A stretch of DNA of 64,000 nucleotides from Gongronella butleri (lineage: Eukaryota; Mucoromycota; Mucoromycetes; Mucorales; Cunninghamellaceae): assembly GCA_025201375.1 (NCBI GenBank), contig JAIWZP010000026.1, forward strand, positions 62,001-126,000, given 5' to 3'. Positions 19,933 to 30,601 of this stretch are shown in pieces. The position numbers and the translations under genes were made by a program. The notes below the pieces were generated by a model that was given only the letters and a program-made list of their open reading frames with translations, was not told where the DNA came from and ran no database searches. Position 1 is the stretch's first letter, and each line of letters starts with the position of its first letter.

Positions 19933-22900
19933 CTACATGGCCTGCTGCTGAGCATTGTCGATGAGTCGCTTGACACCGACGAGCCAGGAGCCACACTCGG
20001 TGTACTTGGTGGTGACCAGCTCGACCTGGATGCGGTGGGCGCTGCTATAGTCGCGTTGCTGCATGGCCTGGGCCAGCTTGAGCATGGACTGCAGCACGTC
20101 GTCGGAGAGATCGCCATTGTTGATACCGTCAAACAGGGAATTCAGGCGTCTTTCGGTGTCGTCCAACATCTTTTTTTGCGCAGGCTACAAGAAAAAGCGG
20201 AATAAGGCCACCATTTGATGATTTTTTTTTAAAAAAATAAAATCTTACGTTGCATCGCTGCTTTTGCTGCTGCACTTCCTGCGACAAGATGTCAAAGACG
20301 GGGCGATGCGCGGGTGGGATATGCGTTCGATCACCGTTGGCTGCGAAAAAAAGAGAAGAAAATCACAAAATTGAGTCTTTTTTCGTGCTTTTTTGCTTTT
20401 TTTTCTTTTCTTACGATGTCGCTGCTTTTCAGGTGCGGCTGGGGGCGGGATCTGCTTTGCAGGTGAGGGGCTAGGCATGGATTGGGCATTGAATGGCTGT
20501 TGTTGCGGGGGCTGTGCCATCATGCCATTGGTGGGTGGTAGAGAGGCGACGGAGCCTGAGCGAGGAGGTTGGTTTGGAGGGAATTGAGACTGAGGAGGCG
20601 GCGCGGCGGCAGCAGCATAGGGCATGTTGGTGGCGGGGGGAGGGGGGCGTTGGTGTTGCATGGATGGAGGAGGAGGCATCATTTGATTTTGGAATTGGCC
20701 ATGGGGAGGAGGAGGGGCCATGGGTTGTTGCTGGGGCGTGGGCGGCTGCTGGTGGTGCAATGGCTGCTGCTGCTGCTGGGGCATGTACGCGGGATTGGGG
20801 GCATACGATTGCTGCTGCTGGAGGGGCGATGGCATGGCGGGCGCAGACATGGGAGGGGGTGGCGGCGGCGTGGCGACCGCACGCGATGGCTGATAGAATT
20901 GCTGGGGTCCCTGGGCGGCGCCAGAGGAGGCATTGGAGGGAGGAGGGGGCGGCGCCTGCTTGGCGAGAGGAGTGGGAGCCATGGCATTCATGGGTGGGGG
21001 AGGCAGCGCGTGCTGTTGTTGCTGTTGTTGCAGGGCAGCTGGAGGAGGCGGGCCCTGTTGCATGAAGGGTGGCTGCTGCTGCTGCTGCTGCATGAATGGC
21101 TGCTGCGGCTGGGGCACAAACGCCGACGCGGCGGGCGCATTGGGGAAAGGCGACGTGACGCGCTTGGCGGGGTTTAGATTGGCATGGACGCCGCCGGCGC
21201 CACCAAGACGCGGCGAGCGGGCCACATTGGGATTGGCCAACATGGGCGGGTCATTCCACGCGCCCGTGGTGTTCTTCATGCTGGGCGTCGACGTACGGCT
21301 GGGCGATGCGATGCCCGAGTCCTTGCGCACACCGCCACTCATGGGAGGAGGAGGAGGCGGCACCACCGTGTTGGTCGTTGCCGCGGCCATCCCACCATCA
21401 TACGCGCCGTAATTCGTCGCAGGTGCGCCATAACCCGTGGTCACAGGCGTGTACGTGTTGGTGGGCGCGCTAAATTGCGATTGCACCGGCTGTGGCGCCT
21501 GTTGCATGGGCTGGTACGCATTCACACCATAAGCGGGCGTCGCATTGACCGCGGCAGGGTAGCCTGCTTGCGCACCGTACGCAGACACCGCGGCATTCGC
21601 AGCATTCGCGCCATAAACGCCCGACGACGCGCCAAACGTGCCATTGGACGCGCCAAACGCCGATCCATATGCGTTTTGTTGGCCGTACAGCGATTGCGAT
21701 GACTGTTGCTGCTGAGGCTGCTGAGCAAAGGCTGAGGGTTCCGGGGTGAGCATGACGGTTTCAAAGGGAAACGCCGGTTGAGGGAATGCTTGTGCCGGAC
21801 GGCCAGCCGCGCGATAGATACGATCGCGCACAATGGGCAATTCGTCGTTGGCTTGGTAATGCGCGGGCGTCAAGCTCAGATACTTGAGTGCCGTGGCCAA
21901 TTTGCCCTGTGTCGCGAGCAATTCGGCATACTGGCAATATTTGTAATAGAGCGGGCCAAGCGGGAACTGAGTCGACGTCGCATCGGCCAAATAAGGATCT
22001 TCGAACCCAATGGCATGGCGGAAAATCGTCACTTTTTCAACGAAATGCTGCAGACTCGCGCCTTGCGATTGCTCGGTTTCCAGTTTTTCTTGTTCTTCTT
22101 GCTCGACAATCCAAATGCCCGTCACCTTTTCAAGGTTGCCGGCCGCCAAGTAGCACAAGGTGGCGCGACGACGCAAATCGCGGCTCTTTTCTTGGTCGCG
22201 CGCAGCGGCCCACGCTTCTTCCTCCAGTCGCGCGCCCAATGTCTCGCTCAATGGACCAAATTCCTCGGCGCGTGCAAATGTGCACAAAATGGCGATGATC
22301 GAGTCCCATTCGTTGAGATCGGCTTGCTGAACAATGGTGGCCAAGTCGTTGTTGAGCACACCTTCCAATAGGCGCATGTACGGCACGCTGGGCGCCTGCT
22401 GCTCGAAATACACGAGACGCGTGCGACTCAACAAGTCATCGCCGCCACAAATCGCAAACATGAGCGCGTCCGACCATCGGTTTGCGCTGATGCACACATT
22501 CACCGCCGATTCAAAGTCGCCCATGACCACGGCACGCGTGATTGTCTTGTCAATGTCCGATCCAGACGATGGATACAGCTGCAATGCCTTTTGTTGTTGT
22601 TGTTGTTGCAATGATGCCGCTTGCCCGCCCATCAATGGCGTCGAAATGCTGTTTGTGCGTTGCGACGACGGCGATAACGCGCCTCCACCTTCGGCATGAT
22701 GGCCAAACAGATCATTGGGCTGCTCAGGCGACAACAGCGACGATTGGCCGAAAAAGTCGGCAGCACCCACACTGGGCGACGTGATGGACGCGTCCAATGC
22801 TTGTTGTTGCTGTTGCTGCTGTTGCTGCTGCTGTTGATGCTCAGCGGCCGCGTCAAGAGGATTGTTGCCCAATGTCAACTTGGCAACGGCACTCACAATG

Positions 22901-24796
22901 TCATCCTTGTGGAATCCGAGGTATTTGAGAATGCAATCGCGCGCATTGTCATCGTACAAGGTGCGCAAGATATCCCAGCTTTCTTGCTCGTCGCGATTCT
23001 CGTGCGATTGCTGGCGTCGCTCGTCAATGAGCTGCGGAAGGCTCTTGTACTCGAGCGCTGCCTCCAATTCGTCCGATTGCTTGGCAATCTCAGGGTCAAT
23101 CACTACATGCGCAATGGACACGTGGCGAGGAATCGTCTGAGGAGCTGGCGCCGTGCCGGGAGGCAAATTCGCAGCCGCTTGGATCGCCGCCTCGCCCGCT
23201 TTGTTGTTAAACGACACAAGCTTGCCGCCAAAGCTAAACGACGCGCCCACAGGGCGACGCAGCCACTTGGGCGCGTGCTTGAGCGCAAATGACGGCGTCG
23301 CAGGCACCGCCTGGCGCATCGCTGCCGAAAATGGGTCGTCCGAGTGCGTCGCCACCTTTTCTGCGGGCTGCTGGCTCTCGTCACCTGCACCTTGCAGCGA
23401 GAACACGTTGATCTAAATGAAAGGAAATTGAAGAAAAAAAATGAGAAAACAAAAGGGAAAGAATGAGAAAAAATGAGAACAAAAAAAAAGGGGGGGAAAG
23501 AGAAAAAAAAGCGAAAAAAAGAAAAGGAAAAAAATATCGCATACCTGGCCGTCAAAAGACGCGGTGGCCAAGAGATCGGGGTTACGAGGGCACCAGTTGG
23601 CTTGGAAGGTCCAATTGGTGTTTTGGGACAGCTGGCCAAGAAGCTCACCAGTCTGCGGGTTCCATGCAAGCGTGCGGCAGTCTTTGCCGCATGAAAGCAG
23701 CAAATCCGAGTCCTGGCGACACCACGACAGGCCGAGCACGCCCTTTTGATGGCCGGCAAGCGTCTTTTCTGGCGAATGCGCGTGGCGCAGGTCCCACAGC
23801 GTGACAATTGGATTGTGGTCGTCCTCGGCACCCGTCACAAGCTGCGTGGCCACATCTGGATGCCACGCCAACGACGTGATCCCGCGACGATTGCCCGTGG
23901 TGATCCCGCCAATGCCCTGACCCGTGTTGGACAGCGTCATCACCTCCTTGCGATTGCGCAAATCCCACACCACCGTGTGGCCAGACGCAGACGAGGTCGC
24001 CAAAATATGCGAAACCTGGCCGTTCCACCCGACGCTCGTGATGTCGTCGGAAATCATCGATCGATTGCCAGGCGAATACGGCTTGTCCGGCTTGGACAGG
24101 TCCCAGATGAACACCTGGAAAAGAGAAAAGAAAAAAGAAAAAAAACGAGGGGAAAATGTCAATGGCGGGGAGAGAGAGAGAAAAAATAAACGCGTGTGTT
24201 ACCTCATTGTTGCTGCCAGCAGACGCAAGCAGATTCGATTGGAACACGTTAAAGTCCAGGCTACGGATCGTGCCCGTGTGTGTGGCATTGCGGAAGATGA
24301 GCGAGTCCTCCCTAGAATCACCCAAAATAAAAAAAAAACCGATAAAATGAGCCATTTGGAGGCATTTCCGTGTGGGTGTGTTTTTTTTGTGCCTTTACCC
24401 GCGGTGCTCCAGGATGCTGGAGGGGTTCCAAAGCGCGAGTTCGCCATTTTCAAGACCACCAGCAATAATGCCCAATGGCTTTTCGGGCGTCGTGCAGCCC
24501 CATGCCACCGTGTTGAACCTAAAATGACAGAAAAAAATGAACAAAATATCCAAACCACCCCCCCCCTCCGTGGCGAATTAAACACCCTACCTCGCAGGGC
24601 TCGTCACCTTGCCGACAGGTGCAAGATCAGGATTGGATGAGGTGACGTCCAGTCGGAACAACTCCAACTCGGACGCGTTGGAGAATGAGTCATCCAAGGC
24701 ACCCGCCACCGTGCCGGCCGCAATAAGAGGGATCTGCTGCCCAGGGCTCCATGCAAACGTAGCGTTCCGATGGATTTCGTTGAGCCTTTTTGCCAT
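19933..24796 (-). CDS. SEC31: SEC31, outer-coat subunit of COPII vesicles
   Basis: Coding exons (minus strand): 24591-24796, 24399-24518, 24203-24311, 23545-24114, 20415-23412, 20249-20340, 19933-20184; 1448 aa. The N-terminus is a WD40 propeller (AWSPGQQ, IAGGLENGELALWNP, VFIWDLSKPDKP, TSVGWN, VVWDLRN, SLAWHP, TLWDLRHA, GLSWCRQD, ANWCPRNPDLLATASFDG), closed by the PKWLRRPVGASFSFGG blade. An alpha-solenoid follows (SANRWSDALMFAICGG). A long Pro/Gln/Ala-rich linker (about residues 700-1320) should bind Sec23/24 and Sar1. The end is the helical C-terminal domain (GDRTHIPPAHRPVFDILSQE through RRLNSLFDGINNGDL). With Sec13 it forms the cage of ER-to-Golgi vesicles. It is somewhat longer than the yeast protein because of the glutamine-rich linker. 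Confidence 0.95.
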
Positions 24797-25162
24797 GATG
24801 AAAAGGATGAAGAAGAAAACACGGACACAAGCAGCTAAAAAGGGGAAAAAAGAGCAAGGACCTAAGCAGATGAACCGCGAAAAAAAAAACGTGAGCCTGT
24901 GTCGTCGTGCCACGTCGCGCGATGAGACGCAAAAAAAGCCAACAAAAACCACCCTACCTTGTTCACAACAGGGAAAACGTCAAAAAGTAAGGAAAAAAAA
25001 AAAGCAAAAAGGTGAAGAAAAAGAGGTGCAACCAAAGAAAAGGAGACAGCGCTTTTTGAAACGTGGCAATTGCACACGGCGGAGACTGAATAAAAGAGGA
25101 ATGGCTCCACGCCAGCTCCCTTTTCTTCGTTTTCTGCTCTTTTGCCCTTTTGCCCGTTTTCC
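24797..25162. promoter_or_regulatory. Divergent intergenic region, SEC31 / hypothetical 25163 gene
   Basis: 366 bp between opposed start codons, purine-rich with several poly-A runs. It must contain both promoters. No specific site was assigned. Confidence 0.45.
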
Positions 25163-25483
25163 ATGGAGAACAACCATTGCTTTTTGCGCGTCGACACGTC
25201 GCACGACCGCGCAGCCACGTAAGAAACTTGCCAAAAGGACGAAAAACGCACGGTATTAGTCTGAAACTCACGTTTTGCCCATTTTTTATCAGGGAGCTCA
25301 CGCAATACCTGGTCAACTACCTCGACCACCACGCGCACGACGGCCCTTTGGCCTCGGATCCCGCCATTGCATACGCGACACGGCCCTGGGTCCTGATCTT
25401 TTGCGCGTCGCGTGACCACATTGACATGGCCATGCAAAGCAAGGCGTGGGGCGGCGAAAAATATCTGGAATCCATTCGATTTT

Positions 25484-25539
<56 letters not shown>

Positions 25540-26238
25540 CGTGCGCAGGGACCTTTGTCCGAAGGGTCCGACGCCCTGTTGTTCATGGCTCAAATTTGAT
25601 CGCTCAACCCGCGTTTTTATCATGATTTCGTGCGTTTAGCTATGTTCCCACTGTGGCCGATTTGCGCGCTATCCTAGCAGCGTTTCATATGAAACCTCGT
25701 GCAGACGCTCGTCCACTGCAACACGATCTTTTGTCATGGTTCCACCATGAAAAGCACGGCCAGCCACCGGCACTCGTTGTGGTCATGGGCCTGCTTGACC
25801 TATTTTGTCACGGTGTACAAGGCGACGAGCGTTACCTTTCGATTCGGTATATAAAAAAAAGAAAAAAGACGCTCCTCCTCGCCATTGGTGGGGCCGGAGC
25901 GCCGGAGGGAGCGGGTGGCCTAACGCCTTTTTTTGTTCTCTTTTGGAAGGTGCGATCAATTGGCCGCGACTTTGGCCTTGTTGACAGAGACGTGTCGCTT
26001 CCTCGGGTCCGAGGCACGTGATTCCTTCATGGCGCCACTTGTACAGCCATTGGGCGCGTCGTCGCACGAACAACAGGCACGGCCAACGTACCTGGTCATC
26101 ACAGACCACGGCTGTCTACCGCACATGGACGTAAAAGCGCTGTCGATGCCCCCCAACAACAAGACTCACCAGTCCAAGGACGCCGTCCTTCACACCATTT
26201 ATGGTATCCTCATGTACTACCTTGGTTACCTGGTCTGA
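25163..26238 (+). CDS. Hypothetical protein, 247 aa, four exons
   Basis: Coding exons 25163-25218, 25293-25484, 25640-25846, 25950-26238, all phase-consistent. The start MENNHCFLRVD is the first ATG. Alternating hydrophobic strands and helices (PWVLIFCASRDHIDMAM, PALVVVMGLLDLFCHG, DQLAATLALLTETCRFLG, PTYLVITDHGCLP) give the look of a small alpha/beta core similar to RecA/RAD51-paralogue folds without a P-loop. This is weak, and I do not recognise the family. No signal peptide or membrane segment is evident. Intron 2 begins with a 52-nt poly-A tract. It shares a promoter region with SEC31. Confidence 0.62.
25487..25538 (+). repeat. 52-nt poly-A tract directly after an intron donor
   Basis: The GT donor at 25485-25486 is followed by 52 uninterrupted A's. 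It is the longest homopolymer in the window and an obvious place for length error or slippage. Confidence 0.95.
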
Positions 26239-26566
26239 CCAACAAGAGGCCACTCAGATTTGATGGATTTGTCGTTATCGTCCAATCACGGAACACGAAA
26301 CTTGGGTGATGTGATAATCTGCTCCAGTCCGATCCGTCGATGCTCTTTTTTTGGTGATTCCTTATTCATATACTATGCGAGCGCATTCCTTTATACCCCC
26401 AATTGTCTTTTTTGACCTCTTTTTTTTCCTCTCTTTTTCCTTTTTTTTTTCTCTCTTTTTCTCTCTTTTTCTCTCCTTGTACATAGCTTTGCCCCATCTT
26501 TTTGTGGTTTTTTTTTTCACTCTCTCCTCCCCACTCTTTCTTTTTTTGCCGCCCTTTTCTTTGCCT

Positions 26567-27499
26567 ATGAATTTCTCAGCAGCAAGCATTGGTCCCGACA
26601 CGCTGGACGACTGGCTCGAAAGCGATCTCCGGCAATCCGGCATCCTGCCCTTGACGGGCAGAGCCACCTTTGACGACACGATCAGCCTGGATGCGATCAA
26701 GCTCGAGCAAATGGATGACCATTCGGACGGCAGCAAGACTGTTGTCGGATCTCCACAAACACCCTTGACAAAGGACGATTTGGTCTCGCCCATGGTCAAT
26801 GTCGCGCCCTTTTTGCAGGCACTCGCCTTTTTCACATCCGCGTCAAACAACAATGACACCAACAACAACATCCATGCTCATGCAAAGGCATTACCTGCAC
26901 TGCTGCCCATGCCGCCCGCCGTCATCAATCCGCTCGACATGACACGAAAGGATGCCGCCGCCGCTGCCGCCGCACTCGCCTCGCACCTGCACCCCCTGCA
27001 GCAACACATATCCCCAAACACCATTGCCTCGGCAGCAACAGCCTTGCCCGTCCTTGCACCGGCCGCCGTCCTCAATCATATCCCTGACCCAACCACCGTG
27101 TCCGCCTCGTCGTCAGCCACATCCTCACCCATCCTCCTACAGCGCAAACGCCCCGCACCGGCACCAACAGCAGCACAGGACGGCGACGCGACCACCGCGC
27201 CCATCGAGGCCGACGCCGTCGCCATGAAACGCCAAAAAAACACGGATGCCGCACGCAGGTCACGGCTCCGCAAGGCACTCAAGATGGAGGCGCTCGAAAA
27301 GCGCGTCGCCGAGCTGGAAGATGCCAACAAGCGTCTCGCGAGCAAAGTCAACCACGCCGAAAAGGAGCGCGACGCGTCAAAAGACAAAGTCGATGGCCAG
27401 GAAAAGAGGATACAAATGCTCGAAGACCAATTGGCAAAGGCACACAAGGAACTCCTTGACGATGATGACCACCAGACTGACAAGACGCCTGACGAGTAG
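26567..27499 (+). CDS. Gcn4-like bZIP transcription factor
   Basis: Single exon, 310 aa from the ATG at 26567. The upstream open stretch is a pyrimidine-rich leader and was excluded. The N-terminal half is acidic and hydrophobic-mixed (DTLDDWLESDLRQSGILP), as in activation domains, followed by an Ala/Pro-rich middle. The basic region starts near residue 220 (KRQKNTDAARRSRLRKALKMEALEKRV) with the NTxAARRSRxRK signature of Gcn4/Cpc1. A leucine zipper then continues as a long coiled coil to about residue 300. Gcn4 proteins activate amino-acid biosynthesis genes under starvation. The leader shows no clear uORF, so classical Gcn4 translational control is not demonstrated. Confidence 0.85.
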   Translation: MNFSAASIGPDTLDDWLESDLRQSGILPLTGRATFDDTISLDAIKLEQMDDHSDGSKTVVGSPQTPLTKDDLVSPMVNVAPFLQALAFFTSASNNNDTNNNIHAHAKALPALLPMPPAVINPLDMTRKDAAAAAAALASHLHPLQQHISPNTIASAATALPVLAPAAVLNHIPDPTTVSASSSATSSPILLQRKRPAPAPTAAQDGDATTAPIEADAVAMKRQKNTDAARRSRLRKALKMEALEKRVAELEDANKRLASKVNHAEKERDASKDKVDGQEKRIQMLEDQLAKAHKELLDDDDHQTDKTPDE

Positions 27500-28404
27500 A
27501 AAAAAAACAACAGTCTTTCATGCATATCCCCCCCTTTTGTTTATAATCTCTGTATAATACTGAAAAAAATAAAATTTTGCTGTTTCATAGAATTTAAAAA
27601 AAAGCTTTTGCCCCCTTGATTTTTTTTTTTTTTTGTTGACAGACCCGGGTGGCGCCATGCATCGACGTGCGACGACGTGTGTTGACGGGCCCATATCCGC
27701 ATTTGGGATCGACCAAAAAGGCCAAAAGCGGCAAGAAGTCCCAGTCGGATCGGTCACGTGCACGGTGCGCCCCAAAAAAAAAAAAGTCTGCGTCGCGAAC
27801 TGAATCCCATTGCACTCTGATCGTTCTCTTGGACAATGAAATAAGAATCAACGTTCACCTCGACGACGGTCGATATAAAATAATGGCGTTTCTCGACATT
27901 CAGCAATGCCGCACGTGCTGCTGCTCAGCAAATCACGTTAGCATGATGAAGTTGCCCCGCAAACGAACTCTTCGCGTCCATTCTGTCTGGAACTCGTTTT
28001 TTGAAGTGATCATTGATGGTCACGTACGAAACAAATAGTGCTCTTTCTTATGATTCAAGTTTCAAGGATCTGCGGCCAGTTTTCGTCGAGATAGCCTTGT
28101 CCCTTATGGCGAAAATATAAAGCAAATTGCATTTGCGCAAAATCCAGTCAATGGAGCCCCGGGGTTATGGCATTTTCATTGATAAATGGATGCATTCTAC
28201 CATGTGGTTGAATGTCGCCACGATCCAAGGACCTGATTTTCACCGGTTTAAAAATCGTGATTGTGCCCCCTGGAAATTCGGTGGAAACTCGGCGTGCTTT
28301 TTGCAATTCGACAGATGGGACACCATCGAGTGCTCTCAGTTGCGCACGAAACTTTGACATATAGCATAGGCATTTTGACCACTCTCTTTTCAGAACAAAA
28401 GTAA
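27500..28404. other. Gene-free stretch downstream of the bZIP gene
   Basis: The 3' UTR of the bZIP gene (AATAAA near 27568) is followed by poly-T and mixed sequence. A weak open frame 28127-28357 contains CAPWKFGG, resembling CTPWKIC in R1 copy 3, so this part may be old repeat DNA. No supported gene. Confidence 0.45.
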
Positions 28405-28850
28405 AAACCAAAGGTCAATCTGGCCGTTGTTGACGAGAAAATCGACATTGCCCCGCAAATTCACAATTTTGTCTCTGGTACGTCTCTACGTCATGTTGCC
28501 TTTCGACCTCGCTCAAAACTTGCAAGCAAGTGGCAGGAGATACTGTATCATACGCAAGACTGTCATTTAGTTCCCGCCCGACAACGCCGATGCGCAGCAT
28601 TTGCACACTTGCAACGCCCAATCCAACATTTTAGCCTCATTTTTCTCGGCAATGGTCCAATGGACAAGACAAATAAAGGGCGACGTGGGACATGCTGCTG
28701 GGTTCATACGGTAGATGCAGAATTCGATTATCTGTCGGATGAACCCAGCTGTTTCATCAGCGTTCGACCAAAACTGATCCAGAAACTCCATTTTCTATGA
28801 TAAAATTTGGCTTTACGTATGATGATAATCGCTCTTTCCTCGATGTACTA
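28405..28850 (+). repeat. Diverged repeat R2, copy 1, with a 132-codon open frame lacking ATG
   Basis: A plus-strand frame is open from 28405 to the TGA at 28798-28800 and starts VVDEKIDIAPQIHNF. The same motif (ADEKIDISPEIDNFF) and the same order of DNA segments recur at 57770-58190. There is no start codon or clear splice acceptor in the right phase, so it is best seen as a decayed coding repeat. Confidence 0.5.
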
Positions 28851-28890
28851 CTGTACTGTACTTGTAGTATTACTGTACTACTGTACAGTA

Positions 28891-29308
28891 CAGTGCCCGG
28901 ACAAAAAAAAGTTTCGCTGTGCATAATTCTCTGCAGTGCAAGGTATCAATTAATCGCGTTAATCTCTGCTGTATTGATCAATAATGGCTCCGGTGATATG
29001 AAATTTTGCAGGAACAATGATTTAAAAGTAAAAAAACAATTCTAAAATTATGAAATGGCTATGCCAAGCCGGTATTGAAATAGATCAAAAAAGGGATACC
29101 TGACGCGTCACGCGACGCGACGCGTGCCTACGCGTATACAATGGCCTGTGGAGATGAATTGACGTTATGAACACCATCTCCAATTTTTTTTGCAACGAGT
29201 GCAATGGTGCCTGATTGTATTTTAAGAATCAATTCCATGTTACTTGCATTGCATCGGTGCTGTGATCGAATAATGTAAAATCATCATGTGACACGCGTCA
29301 CGCGTCAG
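28891..29308 (+). repeat. Foldback element, left arm
   Basis: Pairs with 29483-29901 in inverted orientation with only scattered mismatches over about 418 bp. Confidence 0.9.
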
Positions 29309-29482
29309 TTGCATCTGGAATAACAATTGCCATCTCTGTTATCTAATTTTAATCCTTAGTTGGCTTAAAACCATTGTACTTACTGTATTTAATTTAAAGA
29401 ACTAGAATAGACTGTTATCGATTGGTTGACCAGTAGGAGCACTACGACCATGTTACGAAGGAAATCGCGACTTTTGGCGCGT

Positions 29483-29901
29483 CTGACGCGTGACGCGTGT
29501 CACATGATGATTTTACATTATTCGATCACAGCACCGATGCAATGCATGTAACATGGAATTGATTCTTAAAATACAATCAGGCACCATTGCACTCGTTGCA
29601 AAAAAAAATTGGAGATGGTGTTCATAACGCCAATTCATCTCCACAGGCCATTGTATACGCGTAGGCACGCGTCGCGTCGCGTGACGCGTCAGGTATCCCT
29701 TTTTTGATCTATTTCAATACCGGCTTGGCATAGCCATTTCATAATTTTAGAATTGTTTTTTTACTTTTAAATCATTGTTCCTGCAAAATTTCATATCACC
29801 GGAGCCATTATTGATCAATACAGCAGAGATTAACGCGATTAATTGATACCTTGCACTGCAGAGAATCATGCACAGCGAAACTTTTTTTTGTCCGGGCACT
29901 G
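29483..29901 (-). repeat. Foldback element, right arm
   Basis: Inverted copy of 28891-29308. The outer end is followed by TA and more ACAGTA-type sequence. Confidence 0.9.
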
Positions 29902-29903
29902 TA

Positions 29904-30601
29904 CCGTACAGTACAGTATCATACAGAGGTGCAAGCATGCATTCAACCCATGATCCGGGATCATACAGTAGAACTGTACCATGGATCCATTGCATTGTCC
30001 CTTTCGCTTTTGACAAAATGGCGAAAACAGCCGTAAAAATCTTAATTTTGATTAATATTATTGCGTTTCTAGCAGTTTTCCTTTGTTTTTCCCACCCGAC
30101 CACCACTTGTGCCTCATTCACATTTCACAATGTCATAAAACGCATTGTCATCAAGAGCTGAGAATGTTGAACATGGGCTACAATGCGAATTGCGACAGAA
30201 ACTCTGATTTTACAGTATATTAACGCAGCAAAAAAGGTCCAATATCATAGGCGCCCTCAAGCGGTCAAGCCTTGACGAGATTTTTTTTTCGGAACATTGT
30301 GTCCTTTCTTGACGTTTTGAGGCACGAGTTTTAAAGGCATTGTATATGGCTCCCGTTTTTAAAGTCTTGAAAACAGATGGTGCCTGAAAATTTCGGGCAA
30401 GTCGCTTTTTTTCCAAGCCTTGCGCACCCAAATTCTCATGAAATGTAGTAGCTGCGAAAGTGTGAGCCGGTCTGGATGGATGGATGCTTGCCAGGGCAAA
30501 CGAGCGGAGCGGCGGCGCTCAAAAAAAAAATCAAAAGGGCGCCTGGTCCCCACTTTTTTTTTTTTTTTTTTTTTGTTCCTTGTTCTCTTTGTTTGTTTGC
30601 C
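29904..30601. other. Gap between foldback element and RTC4-domain gene
   Basis: Mixed low-complexity sequence without a supported gene. The last ~60 bp are the poly-T/T-rich leader of the RTC4-domain gene. Confidence 0.45.

Larger units (their letters stand above)
28891..29901. mobile_element. Foldback (long inverted-repeat) DNA element, 1011 bp
   Basis: Near-perfect inverted arms at 28891-29308 and 29483-29901 (about 418 bp each) flank a 174-bp spacer. Ends read CAGTGCCCGG...CCGGGCACTG and are bordered by TA on both sides (28889-28890 and 29902-29903), as for a TA target duplication of the Tc1/mariner type. Arms contain dense ACGCGT/GACGCG motifs and CAAAAAAAAGTTTCGCTGTG just inside the ends. 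No transposase is encoded, so it would be non-autonomous. Confidence 0.9.

Noticed and set aside
20493..21412. Gly/Trp-rich and Leu-rich plus-strand frames opposite SEC31
   Set aside because: They arise from the complement of Pro/Gln codons in the SEC31 linker.
22600..22840. CAG/CAA repeats as a CRISPR-like or satellite array
   Set aside because: They encode poly-Gln in the SEC31 linker. There are no spacers.
25317..25623. Frames with long poly-Phe or poly-Lys at 25.3-25.6 kb
   Set aside because: Produced by translating the 52-nt poly-A intron tract.
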